A DNA stretch of 64,000 bases from CALFUK01 sp964398295 (GCA_964398295.1 CAYNMW010000001.1:1-64000), one strand, 5' to 3'. Counted from the first letter of the stretch, positions 35,467-45,528 are shown. Numbers and translations are program-made. The notes: generated from the sequence alone by a model not told the origin.

Positions 35467-37310
35467 ATAAAAGAAAAGTTATAAATATGAGAACATTAAT
35501 TTTTACAATCATCTCTTTGTTGGTTATGACTAACATAAGTTTGGCACAATTGAATTGTGTGGAAGGAATTAACACAGTTTCTATTGATCCTTGGACAAAT
35601 ACTGCAGTATTGTTTCCAAAAGATTTTTTAGTAGATGCTCAAGCTGATGGAAGCTTTGAACTATCTATAGATGGTACTAACTTCTTTGAATCCATAGAGT
35701 TAGAAGAAGGTGAGTTTCAAGTCACGGTGCGTGATATGTCCACAGGCGAAACATGTGAGTCTATGTTGCTGGTTAATGATCAAATACCTCCAGTGGCTAT
35801 ATGTTCGGAATTAGTCCAGATTTTAATTTCAGACTCGATAGTCATTCTCAATGTAGAAGATATAAATCTAGGCTCCCATGATTCAGGAAATAGTGAAGTT
35901 ACTCTTGGCCTTAGCATTGATGGTATTGACAATCAAGATCCACTTGCTCCTGACTTTGTTCCTGTTACAGAAATAGAATTTGATTCTCAAGATGTTTGTA
36001 AGGAATTCAATGTTATATTAAATGCATGGGATGCTTCTGGTAATTCCACAGCCTGCTGGGCCATAGTTCAAATAACTGATCCTGTAAGTCTTTGTGACTT
36101 TACAAACTCAACTGAGGTAATGCGCGAAGATGTTGCAGAGAATGAAATACCTTTATTTGTTAATCCCTTTGTCGAAAATCTCGAAACATCAGTATTCGAT
36201 TTTGAAATTAATGGTGTCCAACCTACATCTTATGCAAACGGAACCTACGGTTTACCATTGAGTGATATTCAGCAAACTGATAATGTGTTGAGGATTCTTT
36301 CTGACAATTCAATGGCGTTAAACGGTCTTAGCACAATTGATCTGGTGTTGTTAATCCAATTTCTTGTTGCAGGAAACCCTCTGTCAAATGAACAAATTAT
36401 CGCTTCAGATCTAGATAAGTCAGGAGATTTATCTCTAACCAGAGATGCCATATTATTTTCAAAATTGATATTGGGAGAAGAAATAGATATTCCAGGGGAA
36501 GATTACTTTATGATTCCTGAGAATAGTTTATCAATAAATTCTTTAGATGCGTTTAATTTTGAAAACAACTTCTCGTCCTTCTCATTTGATCTAGCAGAAT
36601 TGGATCAGGACACTGGAATCACGGTAGATGTACACAAATATGGAGACTTGAACGGTAACTTCACAGAAACCAGATCTTCAGAACCAGGCTTACTTTCATT
36701 CGACAATACATTTGTGCACAGCAATCAAGAAGTGTTTATCGATTTCATCTTGTCATCATCCACTGAGGTCAACTCATTCGTTGGCGCACAAGCAGAATTG
36801 TTATTCCAATCAGGGATTATTACTTCTGTCGATAATAATGGTCAATCGGATTTCAATTATCTGTTTGAAGAAAATAGATTGCGATTTACATTTGCAGATA
36901 ATAAGGATCATTCAGAATTAACATTTACAGTAGGCTTTATCCCAAATGAAAGTGTCCAACTGGAAGATGTCATTGCACTATCAACTTCTTTTCATACAGA
37001 ATTTATTACCTCAGAATTAAGTGTAGGTGCTATTGAATTACAAGCTAACATGGTGACTTCTTTAGCAGATGATGAAATAGAAACAGATGTCAAAGTGTAC
37101 CCAAGTCCAGCTCGGGATTATTTTACGATTACAGTGAATGAAAATCAGATAGGAAAGCAACTGTTTGTCATTAATCAATTGGGGCAGGTTGAATTAAATA
37201 CACTAGTAAAGAATTCAAATTCTACTATCAACATCTCTGCTTTGTCAACTGGGTTAAAGTTTGTTAGAATTGAAGATGAAGCAAATATTTACAAATTGAT
37301 GGTAAAATAA
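35463..37310 (+). CDS. T9SS-secreted dockerin-like protein of the sigma operon
   Basis: 615 aa from the overlapping ATG; the signal peptide begins at MRTLIFTIISLLVMTN, so an internal start at 35487 is also possible. N-terminal Ig-like modules with paired Cys (about 30-215) are followed by a dockerin-like calcium region (STIDLVLLIQFLVAG and SDLDKSGDLSLTRDAILFSK, about 280-340), a cohesin-like or beta domain (about 350-540) and a type A T9SS sorting domain in the last 80 residues (KVYPSPARDYFTITV, NQLGQVELN, KFVRIEDE). Start overlaps the stop of the sigma-adjacent protein, so it is coexpressed with the sigma factor. Confidence 0.85.
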   Translation: MNKRKVINMRTLIFTIISLLVMTNISLAQLNCVEGINTVSIDPWTNTAVLFPKDFLVDAQADGSFELSIDGTNFFESIELEEGEFQVTVRDMSTGETCESMLLVNDQIPPVAICSELVQILISDSIVILNVEDINLGSHDSGNSEVTLGLSIDGIDNQDPLAPDFVPVTEIEFDSQDVCKEFNVILNAWDASGNSTACWAIVQITDPVSLCDFTNSTEVMREDVAENEIPLFVNPFVENLETSVFDFEINGVQPTSYANGTYGLPLSDIQQTDNVLRILSDNSMALNGLSTIDLVLLIQFLVAGNPLSNEQIIASDLDKSGDLSLTRDAILFSKLILGEEIDIPGEDYFMIPENSLSINSLDAFNFENNFSSFSFDLAELDQDTGITVDVHKYGDLNGNFTETRSSEPGLLSFDNTFVHSNQEVFIDFILSSSTEVNSFVGAQAELLFQSGIITSVDNNGQSDFNYLFEENRLRFTFADNKDHSELTFTVGFIPNESVQLEDVIALSTSFHTEFITSELSVGAIELQANMVTSLADDEIETDVKVYPSPARDYFTITVNENQIGKQLFVINQLGQVELNTLVKNSNSTINISALSTGLKFVRIEDEANIYKLMVK

Positions 37311-37334
37311 GAGAGTGCTTTGTTAAGTATTAAA

Positions 37335-39620
37335 TCAAAAAATAGCAATCGTTTGTAGTAACTGTCTTTGTTCTTGGTGTCCTTCAAATTGATAATTAAA
37401 TTTGACAACATACACGCCAGGATTTACATTTAATTGAAGTGCATCAAAATCTATTGCATTACCTTCATAAAACAAATTTCCCCATTTGTCATATAGCTTG
37501 AGTTTTTGAGAAGTGAGATTACAATTGCTGAAAATGCGAAGAAGATTGTTGGAATTGTCAGCTTGTGGAATGCGATTAATGGCATTTGGTACATAACCAA
37601 TGCACGCATTTGAAGGAATAGACACTTGTGGCTCGCTAGTTTCTGTTGAGTCAATTGGTGTTTCGATGTCGCAGGCTCCTGGTATAATGTTGATGGTGTC
37701 AGCGTCTAAACAATTAGCAGTTTCGACCTCAAGCCAAAATGTACCAGTAGTTCGAACAACGATTGTAGAGCTGGTAGACCCATCCGACCAAAAATAATTA
37801 CCAGAAACATTGGCAGTTAAGATGATACTATCTTCTGGACACAGCTCTTCATCAGAGCCGAGGTTTACTTGTAGTTCTTCAAGAGCAACAAGAATGGTAT
37901 CTTTTGATGAGCATTGACCATCTGTCACTTCTAACCAGTATTGACCAGATCGGACAACCTCAATAGATTGCGTTATTTGGTTTGTAGACCAAAGATAAGA
38001 TTGCCCTTGTATTGGGCTCTCTAGCAAGACAGATGATTGATCGCAAGCAACAATATCGTCACCAAAACTGAATTCATTACTATTTGCAAATGATACATTA
38101 ATTGTATCTCTCAGAATACAGCCTTCTTTGGTTTCTACTTCTAACCAAAAATCTCCTGAGGTATTCACTTCAATTGAAGGGATTGTATCACCTGTACTCC
38201 AATTATAAGATTTGCTTATAAAGGGACTATCCAATTGGTAGGAGGGATTATCACATATAACTTGATCTTCGCCAAGATTTAAATGCAAATCATTTCTAAA
38301 TATTATGTCTATTGAATCTGTTCTAATTAAACAATTACTAAATGTTCTTTCTAACCAATAAATTCCACTTAGACTTATTTCTTTGATAGGTGAAGTTGAG
38401 CCATCATTCCATAGATAACTAACACCATCTGAGGTCGAGTCTAGTATAATTTGACTAGCTGTGCAGATCACGCTATCTTTTGGAAAAGGTGCTTGTAAAT
38501 CTGGTTGTTGGTCTGCAACAACTACAAGATTTTGCAGAGTTCCAGCTAAAATGTTATTTGAAGGAGCAGAAATGGCTTTTAATTCGAAATTTGCCTCAAC
38601 TCCCTTTTTATTAGGTGTGTGAATAACTGATATGTAAGGTCCGAGTTCATGATTTAAATAAATTTTACCATTTGGTCCTCGTTGAATTCCAGGTATTCCT
38701 CCAGGGAATCCTTCTTCATTTAGTACTACTTTTGAAGAGTTAATATCAGTATCTAGCAAATCAAATTGAACTAGATCTTCAAACCGCGAATTGCTTCTGT
38801 TTGGTTCATAAGCATATAAAAATCTTCCACTTGGTGAAAAACAAACTGCGTGAAATCTTTTACCTGTTGCAATAGAATTCTTGTACTTCAATTTTCCGCT
38901 TAGCTTGTCAAACTCAAACATATTAATTCCACCAAAAAGATTCGTGACTATATCATGTTGTGCATTAATATTCATTTCTGCTAATAGGGTGCTAGTGCCA
39001 CAAGAGTTTGTGTCAAAATTAATCATTTGGTCAGCTGAGGAAATTACGGGATTTTGATTAAAGCCATTTTCTGTAATTTCATATGATAAAAAGTTATCAC
39101 TGCATCTGTCATGAACAATTAACCATAAATGTGATTCATCTCGTTTTGCTAAAATCATTCCCTCAGTTAACTCATCAGCAACAAAAATATTTTTTTCAAT
39201 AACAAGGCCTCTTCCATTTTCTTCTGCAATATCAATTAGTGAGTAATGCAATCTGCCTGGGTTGCCTCCATCTTCTAAGGTAAAAAGAATGTATAGTGTT
39301 GATTTTGGTATTCGAGTTGCTACAACTGTTTGAATGCCTATTGTACTACCTTTTAAATTTTGTCCATTTTCTATAATGGTGTGTTCGCTATTCCAAATTG
39401 TTTTTCCATCCGAATAAAATAGAAGATCTCCACAACTGCTTGATACAGTACAAACACCAAACGAGCTGTTTTGCATAGCAGAACCTACTAAATATTCTGG
39501 TGGAGTAGAATTGAAGTTTAAGCCGCCTCCACCTCCAAATATCCAATTATTATTTTCTCCTTGTGCGGAAAATTCTGTTAAACTTAAACAACAAATTATT
39601 AGAAATATATATTTTATCAA
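37335..39620 (-). CDS. T9SS type B (CHU_C) protein with four Ig-like repeats
   Basis: 761-aa secreted protein, signal peptide 1-19 (ends FSAQG). The first 360 residues form a propeller-like region of the type with NNWIFGGGGGLNFN and DLLFYSDGKTIWN, seen in many CHU_C proteins. Four Ig/PKD-like repeats of about 80 aa follow (about 375-650), each with YLWxxGSTxxxIxVxxxGxYWLEV spacing. The C-terminus is a CHU_C/type B sorting domain (FSNCNLTSQKLKLYDKWGNLFYEG, NPGVYVVKF). Likely a secreted adhesin. The dockerin lipoprotein lies 48 bp upstream and may be cotranscribed. Confidence 0.88.
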   Translation of the reverse strand: MIKYIFLIICCLSLTEFSAQGENNNWIFGGGGGLNFNSTPPEYLVGSAMQNSSFGVCTVSSSCGDLLFYSDGKTIWNSEHTIIENGQNLKGSTIGIQTVVATRIPKSTLYILFTLEDGGNPGRLHYSLIDIAEENGRGLVIEKNIFVADELTEGMILAKRDESHLWLIVHDRCSDNFLSYEITENGFNQNPVISSADQMINFDTNSCGTSTLLAEMNINAQHDIVTNLFGGINMFEFDKLSGKLKYKNSIATGKRFHAVCFSPSGRFLYAYEPNRSNSRFEDLVQFDLLDTDINSSKVVLNEEGFPGGIPGIQRGPNGKIYLNHELGPYISVIHTPNKKGVEANFELKAISAPSNNILAGTLQNLVVVADQQPDLQAPFPKDSVICTASQIILDSTSDGVSYLWNDGSTSPIKEISLSGIYWLERTFSNCLIRTDSIDIIFRNDLHLNLGEDQVICDNPSYQLDSPFISKSYNWSTGDTIPSIEVNTSGDFWLEVETKEGCILRDTINVSFANSNEFSFGDDIVACDQSSVLLESPIQGQSYLWSTNQITQSIEVVRSGQYWLEVTDGQCSSKDTILVALEELQVNLGSDEELCPEDSIILTANVSGNYFWSDGSTSSTIVVRTTGTFWLEVETANCLDADTINIIPGACDIETPIDSTETSEPQVSIPSNACIGYVPNAINRIPQADNSNNLLRIFSNCNLTSQKLKLYDKWGNLFYEGNAIDFDALQLNVNPGVYVVKFNYQFEGHQEQRQLLQTIAIF

Positions 39621-39668
39621 TTTCGCTTAATATTAGAAGGCCAATAAATTGACCTCCTTAATTTATAA

Positions 39669-40280
39669 TTAGCAAGGAAATAGCCCAACTACAAAATCAA
39701 TCGCTGCATTACGATCGTCTCGATCTATAAATGTTGTTTCACCCAATCCTCTGTATAAAGAAAGATAACCAAATCTTCTAATCTTAGAAGAAAGGTTCCA
39801 AGTTTCACATTGATTTGAAGTTCCATGATTGTCGTTGCAAGCACTAGGACTATTGCAATAGGTACTGCAAGTTGAACCAAAATATGCAATATCCGCAGCG
39901 GAAAAAACTCCATTTCCATTTAAGTCACCACAATAGTTTATCCAGCCTGAATTGCAAGCACCTGTAGTTCTGGTTTCAACTCTAGAATTAATTCGACTTC
40001 TTATCTCATCTATAAATTCCGGTGATAATTCAGGTAAATTATTCTCTTCAAAATATCGCAATAATTCATCTAAACTGACAACTTCCCTTTTTACTTCGCC
40101 GTTTTTTTTGGCAAATTCTTGATATTCTAGATAGTCTTCATTGAACAAATTTTTCTGTGTCAGAATTCTCAAATTGAACTCTATCAAATTGATTTGAATT
40201 AAGTTGTGATAAATCTTCTTCTTGACATGCAAATAAAGTCATTAACAGAGTAGAGTGATTAAAATAAATTTTGTGTTCAT
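39669..40280 (-). pseudogene. Frameshifted dockerin-containing lipoprotein
   Basis: The intact part (from about 40145 down) encodes KNLFNEDYLEYQEF to the stop, with a Cys-rich dockerin-like region (GDLNGNGVFSAADIAYFG) near the C-terminus. Upstream, a proper lipoprotein start (MNTKFILITLL, ATG at 40280) runs into stops, while the lipobox part TLFACQEEDLSQLNSNQ lies in another frame, and the body lies in the third. Two shifts are needed, one near 40245 and one at an A5 run near 40150. Either the gene is decayed or the assembly has indels. The TTG at 40232 would only give an N-terminus without a signal. Confidence 0.7.
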
Positions 40281-40452
40281 AATATAAACATTTAAATAAT
40301 TGGTTAAAAATTGAGGGTAGATTTTCGAACAACGTTTTGTGCGTAAGTCTCTCATAAGACAGGGGATGATCCCATATACAGAAAGGTAAACTTCCATCCT
40401 ATTTGTTAATAAACATTCATCCATAGATGATATATTTTCCACATATTTGCAC

Positions 40453-43284
40453 ATGCCAAAAACCGCCCAAGAGTATATTGAGATTATCGGTGCAAAAGAG
40501 AACAATCTCAAAGACGTCTCTCTAAGAATTCCTAGGAACCAGCTGGTTGTCATCACTGGTATCAGCGGTAGTGGTAAATCATCACTGGCATTTGATACCA
40601 TTTATGCAGAAGGGCAGCGCCGTTATGTGGAAACATTCTCAGCCTATGCGCGCCAATTTCTTGGTAAAATGGATCGTCCTGAAGTCGAGCAAATCACTGG
40701 CTTGAGCCCCGTCATTTCTATCGAACAAAAAACTACAGGATGGAATCCGCGATCAACGGTAGGCACAACCACTGAATTGTATGATTTCCTTCGACTGCTC
40801 TTTGCACGAGCGAGTGATGCCTATAGTTTGGCTACTGGGAAGAAGATGGTAAAGTTTACCGAAGAGCAACTTATCCAGCACATTCTGAAGACATTCAAAA
40901 AGAGAAAGGTAATTATCCTGGCTCCACTTGTGAGATCTAGAAAAGGGCATTATCGAGAGTTGTTTGAGCAGACAAGAAAGAAAGGATATACTAAGGTCAG
41001 AGTTGATGGTGAGATCATGGATCTTAGACCAGGACTTAAAGTAGATCGATATAAAGTCCATGATATTGAAGTTGTCGTTGATAGGATAAAAGTGATTGCA
41101 GATAAACGTGAACGACTTGCAGCATCAATTGATACAGCAATGCGACTAGGCAATGATCTGATGATGCTGATCGATGTGGATGAAGACGTGTTGTATCCAT
41201 TTAGCAAAAAGCTCATGTGTCCGGATACTGGTATCTCTTATGAAATCCCATCACCAAATAGCTTCTCATTCAATTCACCTTATGGGACCTGTCAATCTTG
41301 TAAAGGTCTTGGCAAATCTCATGATGTGGATATGAATAAGGTGATGCCAGATAAATCAAAAAGCATCAACGATGTAGGTATCGCCCCTTTTGGAGAAGTA
41401 AGAGATAATTCTACCTTCAAACAATTACGCGCAATTGCCAAAAAATATAAATTCACTTTCTCTACGCCCATTAAGAAAATTCCAAAAGAAGCATTGGAAT
41501 TGATCTTGTATGGCGGCGGTGACAGTGTATCCAGTACAAGTAAATATGCCGTTCATGATTACGTCTATGATCTTGCAGATGCAGGAATACTCAACATGTT
41601 GTCTCACTGGTACCGCAATTCTTCATCAGACAGAATCAGACGGTGGGCAGAGGAGTTTATGACAGTGATCACCTGTCCCGATTGTGAAGGTTATCGATTG
41701 CGCACAGAATCGTTGCATTTTAAAATTGATGACAAGCACATCGGTCAGTTGGCACAAATGGATTTAGATGTTTTGCAAGATTGGTTGAAAGGATTAGAAA
41801 AAAGGATGTCCAAAAAACAAGCCATCATTGCAGCTGAAGTATTGAAGGAAATCAGATTGCGTCTTGATTTTTTATTGGAAGTTGGATTAGATTATTTAAG
41901 TCTTAATCGTCCTTCCAGAACCTTGTCAGGAGGAGAAGCGCAACGAACGAGGTTAGCAACACAAATAGGTTCTCAATTGACTGGGATCACCTATATCATG
42001 GACGAACCTAGTATTGGACTCCATCAGCGTGACAACCACAAATTGATTGAGTCACTAAAGAATCTATCAAAGATCGGGAATACAGTCATTGTTGTTGAGC
42101 ACGATAAAGATATAATGCTTGCCTCTGATCATTTGATTGATCTTGGTCCAGGCGCAGGTAAACATGGAGGAGAATTGGTTAATGAAGGAAAACCCTCATC
42201 ATTTAAAAAAACAAAGGGTTTAACTGCCTCTTATCTCGGCAATAAAATAAGGATAGAGATTCCCAAAAAACGACGAAAAGGCAATAAGAAAAAGCTAGTC
42301 TTGAAAGGGGCGACAGGGCATAATTTGAAAAATGTAGACCTAGAAATACCGCTTGGCACCTTTACTTGTGTAACGGGTGTATCAGGTAGTGGCAAATCTT
42401 CATTGATCAATCAAACCTTATATCCCATCCTTCGACAACACTTTTATAAGAGTGTCCAAAAACCACTTCCTTATAAGGAAATTAAAGGATTGGAACACGT
42501 TGACAAGGTTATTGAAATTGACCAATCTCCAATAGGACGTACACCTCGATCTAATCCTGCAACATATACAGGAATGTTTACTCCTATACGCAAATTATTT
42601 ACAGACATTCCAGAATCAAAAATCAGAGGATATAAGATGGGGCGTTTTTCCTTTAATGTCAAAGGTGGACGATGCGAGACTTGTCAAGGTGGTGGACAAA
42701 GAGTCATTGAAATGAATTTTCTGCCAGACGTATATGTGGAATGCGAAACATGTTTGGGAAAGAGATACAATCGCGAAACCTTAGAAATTTTATTCAAAGG
42801 AAAATCTATTTCTGATGTCCTAGAATTAACCGTTGAAGAAGGCGTAGAATTCTTTAAAGCAATTCCATCCATTTATCGAAAATTAAAGACGCTTAATGAT
42901 GTCGGACTTGGCTATATTACCTTAGGACAACAGGCGACAACCTTATCTGGCGGCGAAGCACAACGCGTAAAATTAGCCGAAGAACTATCCAAAAAAGACA
43001 CAGGGAATACCTTGTATATTCTTGACGAACCGACAACGGGTTTGCATTTTGAAGACGTCAATCACTTGATACATGTGCTCAATCGATTAACCGATAAAGG
43101 CAATACCATTATTGTGATTGAGCACAACCTGGACATCATTAAAGTTGCTGACCATATCATTGATATTGGACCAGAAGGCGGCACAAGAGGAGGTAAGATT
43201 ATCGCTACAGGAACGCCTGAAACAATAGCTAAGAAAAAGAAAAGCTACACAGGGTACTATTTGAAGAGTGAGTTGAAGGGTTGA
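40453..43284 (+). CDS. uvrA: UvrABC excinuclease subunit A
   Basis: Damage-recognition ATPase of nucleotide excision repair, 943 aa from the ATG at 40453 (a TTG two codons earlier is ignored). Two ABC modules: P-loops GISGSGKSSL near residue 33 and GVSGSGKSSL near residue 640, signature motifs TLSGGEAQRTRLA and TLSGGEAQRVKLAEEL, and Walker B segments MDEPSIGLHQRD and LDEPTTGLHFED. Both zinc-binding CxxC pairs are visible (CQSCKGLG region and CETCQGGG region). Length normal. Ends at the third palindromic repeat. Confidence 0.98.
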   Translation: MPKTAQEYIEIIGAKENNLKDVSLRIPRNQLVVITGISGSGKSSLAFDTIYAEGQRRYVETFSAYARQFLGKMDRPEVEQITGLSPVISIEQKTTGWNPRSTVGTTTELYDFLRLLFARASDAYSLATGKKMVKFTEEQLIQHILKTFKKRKVIILAPLVRSRKGHYRELFEQTRKKGYTKVRVDGEIMDLRPGLKVDRYKVHDIEVVVDRIKVIADKRERLAASIDTAMRLGNDLMMLIDVDEDVLYPFSKKLMCPDTGISYEIPSPNSFSFNSPYGTCQSCKGLGKSHDVDMNKVMPDKSKSINDVGIAPFGEVRDNSTFKQLRAIAKKYKFTFSTPIKKIPKEALELILYGGGDSVSSTSKYAVHDYVYDLADAGILNMLSHWYRNSSSDRIRRWAEEFMTVITCPDCEGYRLRTESLHFKIDDKHIGQLAQMDLDVLQDWLKGLEKRMSKKQAIIAAEVLKEIRLRLDFLLEVGLDYLSLNRPSRTLSGGEAQRTRLATQIGSQLTGITYIMDEPSIGLHQRDNHKLIESLKNLSKIGNTVIVVEHDKDIMLASDHLIDLGPGAGKHGGELVNEGKPSSFKKTKGLTASYLGNKIRIEIPKKRRKGNKKKLVLKGATGHNLKNVDLEIPLGTFTCVTGVSGSGKSSLINQTLYPILRQHFYKSVQKPLPYKEIKGLEHVDKVIEIDQSPIGRTPRSNPATYTGMFTPIRKLFTDIPESKIRGYKMGRFSFNVKGGRCETCQGGGQRVIEMNFLPDVYVECETCLGKRYNRETLEILFKGKSISDVLELTVEEGVEFFKAIPSIYRKLKTLNDVGLGYITLGQQATTLSGGEAQRVKLAEELSKKDTGNTLYILDEPTTGLHFEDVNHLIHVLNRLTDKGNTIIVIEHNLDIIKVADHIIDIGPEGGTRGGKIIATGTPETIAKKKKSYTGYYLKSELKG

Positions 43285-43415
43285 TGCTGCAAAGAGCTGA
43301 AACACCTTTTCTCAGGAGAATACTTGAGTTTAAGGTCTCTGATCTCCTGAGTTTAGAATCGAATTACTTGTTAAGGTTATATTATGAGTCAAAGGTCTCC
43401 GACCTCTTGGCAGCA
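43285..43415. repeat. Palindromic intergenic repeat, copy 3
   Basis: It begins at the base after the uvrA stop: TGCTGCAAAGAG (43285-43296) pairs 11/12 with CTCTTGGCAGCA (43404-43415). Inside is ACACCTTTTCTCAGG, shared with copies 1 and 2, a CTCAGG/CTTGAG hairpin, and two near-identical AAGGTCTC(T/C)GA blocks. It separates convergent genes uvrA and the NTF2-like gene. Confidence 0.75.
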
Positions 43416-43420
43416 ACACA

Positions 43421-43786
43421 TTACACCGGATAAAAAAACTGCTCCGAAACAATCTTCCCATCTTCAACACGGTACATACACATTTCAGGATTTTTCATTC
43501 TTGGTGCTCCTTTCATGGTGATATCCATAACCATAGAGCAAGAAAAGTGATTTCCTGCCACAATAGGATCGCTAACTTCCATGCCATGTACTTCTTCTAC
43601 CATTGAATTCCATAGCTCACCTTTCTTTTGAATGGCTTCCATTCCCTCCACTCTTTCTGGGAATCCTTCTGCGCCTGGCATTTCAATGCTCACCGCATTT
43701 GGAGAGTATAATTCACCCATTGCTTTTTCCCAATCGCCAGCTCGGCAATACTCGACTAATTTGTTTGCTACTTCTTGAGTTGTCAT
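43421..43786 (-). CDS. SnoaL-like/NTF2-fold protein
   Basis: 121-aa cone-shaped NTF2 fold, SnoaL-like group. Typical features: N-terminal helix VANKLVEYCRAGDWEKAMGELYSPNAVSIEMP, EGMEAIQKKGELWN, and C-terminal strands MVMDITMKGAPRMKNPEMCMYRVEDGKIVSEQFFYPV. Such proteins act as isomerases, hydrolases or binding proteins; no catalytic dyad could be assigned with confidence. Stands as a single minus-strand gene, convergent with uvrA. Confidence 0.88.
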   Translation of the reverse strand: MTTQEVANKLVEYCRAGDWEKAMGELYSPNAVSIEMPGAEGFPERVEGMEAIQKKGELWNSMVEEVHGMEVSDPIVAGNHFSCSMVMDITMKGAPRMKNPEMCMYRVEDGKIVSEQFFYPV

Positions 43787-43855
43787 GTTATCTTTTTTAT
43801 AGTTTGAGAATTAGATTTCAAATAACACAGTTAAGATATTAAAAATAAAACTTGA

Positions 43856-44197
43856 TTATAAGTTTGTGACTCGCTTATATGGGATTTGACCAACTTTAAT
43901 TTCATCCTTTGATATTATTGTAATGACCTTGTCCAGGCCGGCACCTTCGCAGTTCATATGGGCTTCACCAGTTTCACAATTCATTATCTGATACCCGCAG
44001 TCCATGTCATTATAGTCTAATCCTCGTATGATAATTGACCCGGATCTACCACCAGTAAATCTCCATTTTCCTTCCATTATGTTAGATTCAAAATAACCAT
44101 TTAGTGTCTCATCATATCTATCACAAATATCTGGTTCTGATTTACAGGAAAATAAACTGGCAACGATGAAAAATATATATACATGTATTGTTTTCAT
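43856..44197 (-). CDS. Small lipoprotein, unknown function
   Basis: 113-aa lipoprotein with Cys18 after SLFS. The mature part has four further Cys (residues around 25, 67, 74, 82) in short patterns (DICDRYDETLNGYFESN, MDCGYQIMNCETGEAHMNCEG), so disulfides are possible. I recognise no family. Its start overlaps the mscS-like stop (ATGA, 44194-44197), so it is translationally coupled to the channel gene and may be a partner or a stray passenger. Confidence 0.8.
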   Translation of the reverse strand: MKTIHVYIFFIVASLFSCKSEPDICDRYDETLNGYFESNIMEGKWRFTGGRSGSIIIRGLDYNDMDCGYQIMNCETGEAHMNCEGAGLDKVITIISKDEIKVGQIPYKRVTNL

Positions 44198-45528
44198 TCA
44201 CTTTGTTTCTTTGTCCAAACCACTCGTTGAGGGAATGGTATTTCAATATTGTTTTCTCTGAATAATCTATCTATTTCAAAACGAATATCGCTTTTGATAT
44301 CATTTATCACCAACAAATTTTTACTAAAAAAATATAATTCAAAATCTAGAGAAGAGTCACCAAAACCTGCAAACCGTACAAATGGTGCTGGATAATCAAG
44401 AATGTAAGGATTGGTTTTGACGGATTTTAGAAGGATCTTTTTCACTTCACTAGTATCCGTTCCATAAGCAACGCCTATGTTTATATTAAATCTTACTCTA
44501 TTGTTGCTATGGGTGAGATTGTCGACTTTGTTTGTTGCAATCTGAGAATTTGGTACGATCAAACTGACATTTCCTAATGTTTCCAATAGGGTTGTTCTCA
44601 GTCCAATTTTCTTTACGGTTCCAAATGTTCCATTCTGTAATTGGAGAACGTCACCTACTGAAACTGATCGTTCGAATAGTAGAAGAATACCAGAAAACAA
44701 GTCATTGAATGTTTGTTGCAGTCCGAGACCTAAGCCAACAAGAAGCGCTGCTGCTCCACCCCAGATTAAGGTCATATTAAACCCTAAATAATTCAATGCG
44801 ATGATACCAGCGATCACATAAATGACATAACTAATGAGTTGATTCAATGCAAATTGAGCACCTCTATCAATATTATTACTTTGGTAAATCCCAACGAGAA
44901 TGAGTTGAGTAAGCAATCCAATAATGACTCTTGCGAGCAAAATGATCAGGATTGCAGATATAATATTGGTTAACTTAAATTCAAAACTATTGCCACCATA
45001 TTGTGTGTTAAAAAGAGTGGGATCAAGATTGAAATTTCGCAACAGAAGAAATAGAGTAAACAAGTAAATAATCCACTGTACCCGCCTGGTCATTTTGAGC
45101 TCGCTCGGACGGTTTTCTATTGTTTCATTGGAGCTGTCTTGCTTGGAATAATAGCTGTGTACAAACAAATTGGAAATCACCCAATCGATGATGCGAGCAG
45201 ACTGTAGGATAAGCAAACCACCAATAATAAGTGCAACATTGAAATTGATGTTCTCCGTTGTAAAGAAACTGAAATTTAAGCCGAATAGATATACGGCAAT
45301 TAGTAATATGACGAGGAAAAGAAATAACCGAAGGTATTTATAGAAAGTTCGTACTTCGTGTTTCTCAATTTCACTGTCTTCCAGAAATTGTCTGAAAATT
45401 TTTCGTTTGGTCAAGCTATAGATCAATAGTATTGCTACAGCGATCAGTATCACAGAAACAACAGAACCCAATGAAACTGAATGTTCTCCGATGGTGAATA
45501 GAATTTGTTGAAAAAATTCTCTGATCAT
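44194..45528 (-). CDS. Mechanosensitive ion channel, MscS family
   Basis: 444-aa membrane protein. Five or more helices in the first 290 residues, then the MscS core: pore-lining helix (GGAAALLVGLGLGLQQTFNDLFSG, about 268-290) and the soluble beta domain (SVSVGDVLQLQNGTFGTVKKIGLRTTLLETLGN VSLIVPNSQIATNKV split by strand breaks). It is longer than E. coli MscS (286 aa), with extra N-terminal helices as in MscK/YbdG-type members. It relieves turgor on hypo-osmotic shock. Overlaps the small lipoprotein gene downstream. Confidence 0.93.
   Translation of the reverse strand: MIREFFQQILFTIGEHSVSLGSVVSVILIAVAILLIYSLTKRKIFRQFLEDSEIEKHEVRTFYKYLRLFLFLVILLIAVYLFGLNFSFFTTENINFNVALIIGGLLILQSARIIDWVISNLFVHSYYSKQDSSNETIENRPSELKMTRRVQWIIYLFTLFLLLRNFNLDPTLFNTQYGGNSFEFKLTNIISAILIILLARVIIGLLTQLILVGIYQSNNIDRGAQFALNQLISYVIYVIAGIIALNYLGFNMTLIWGGAAALLVGLGLGLQQTFNDLFSGILLLFERSVSVGDVLQLQNGTFGTVKKIGLRTTLLETLGNVSLIVPNSQIATNKVDNLTHSNNRVRFNINIGVAYGTDTSEVKKILLKSVKTNPYILDYPAPFVRFAGFGDSSLDFELYFFSKNLLVINDIKSDIRFEIDRLFRENNIEIPFPQRVVWTKKQSE

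Noticed and set aside
40447..40452. Upstream TTG start for uvrA.
   Set aside because: The ATG at 40453 gives the family's N-terminus; the TTG would only add two residues.
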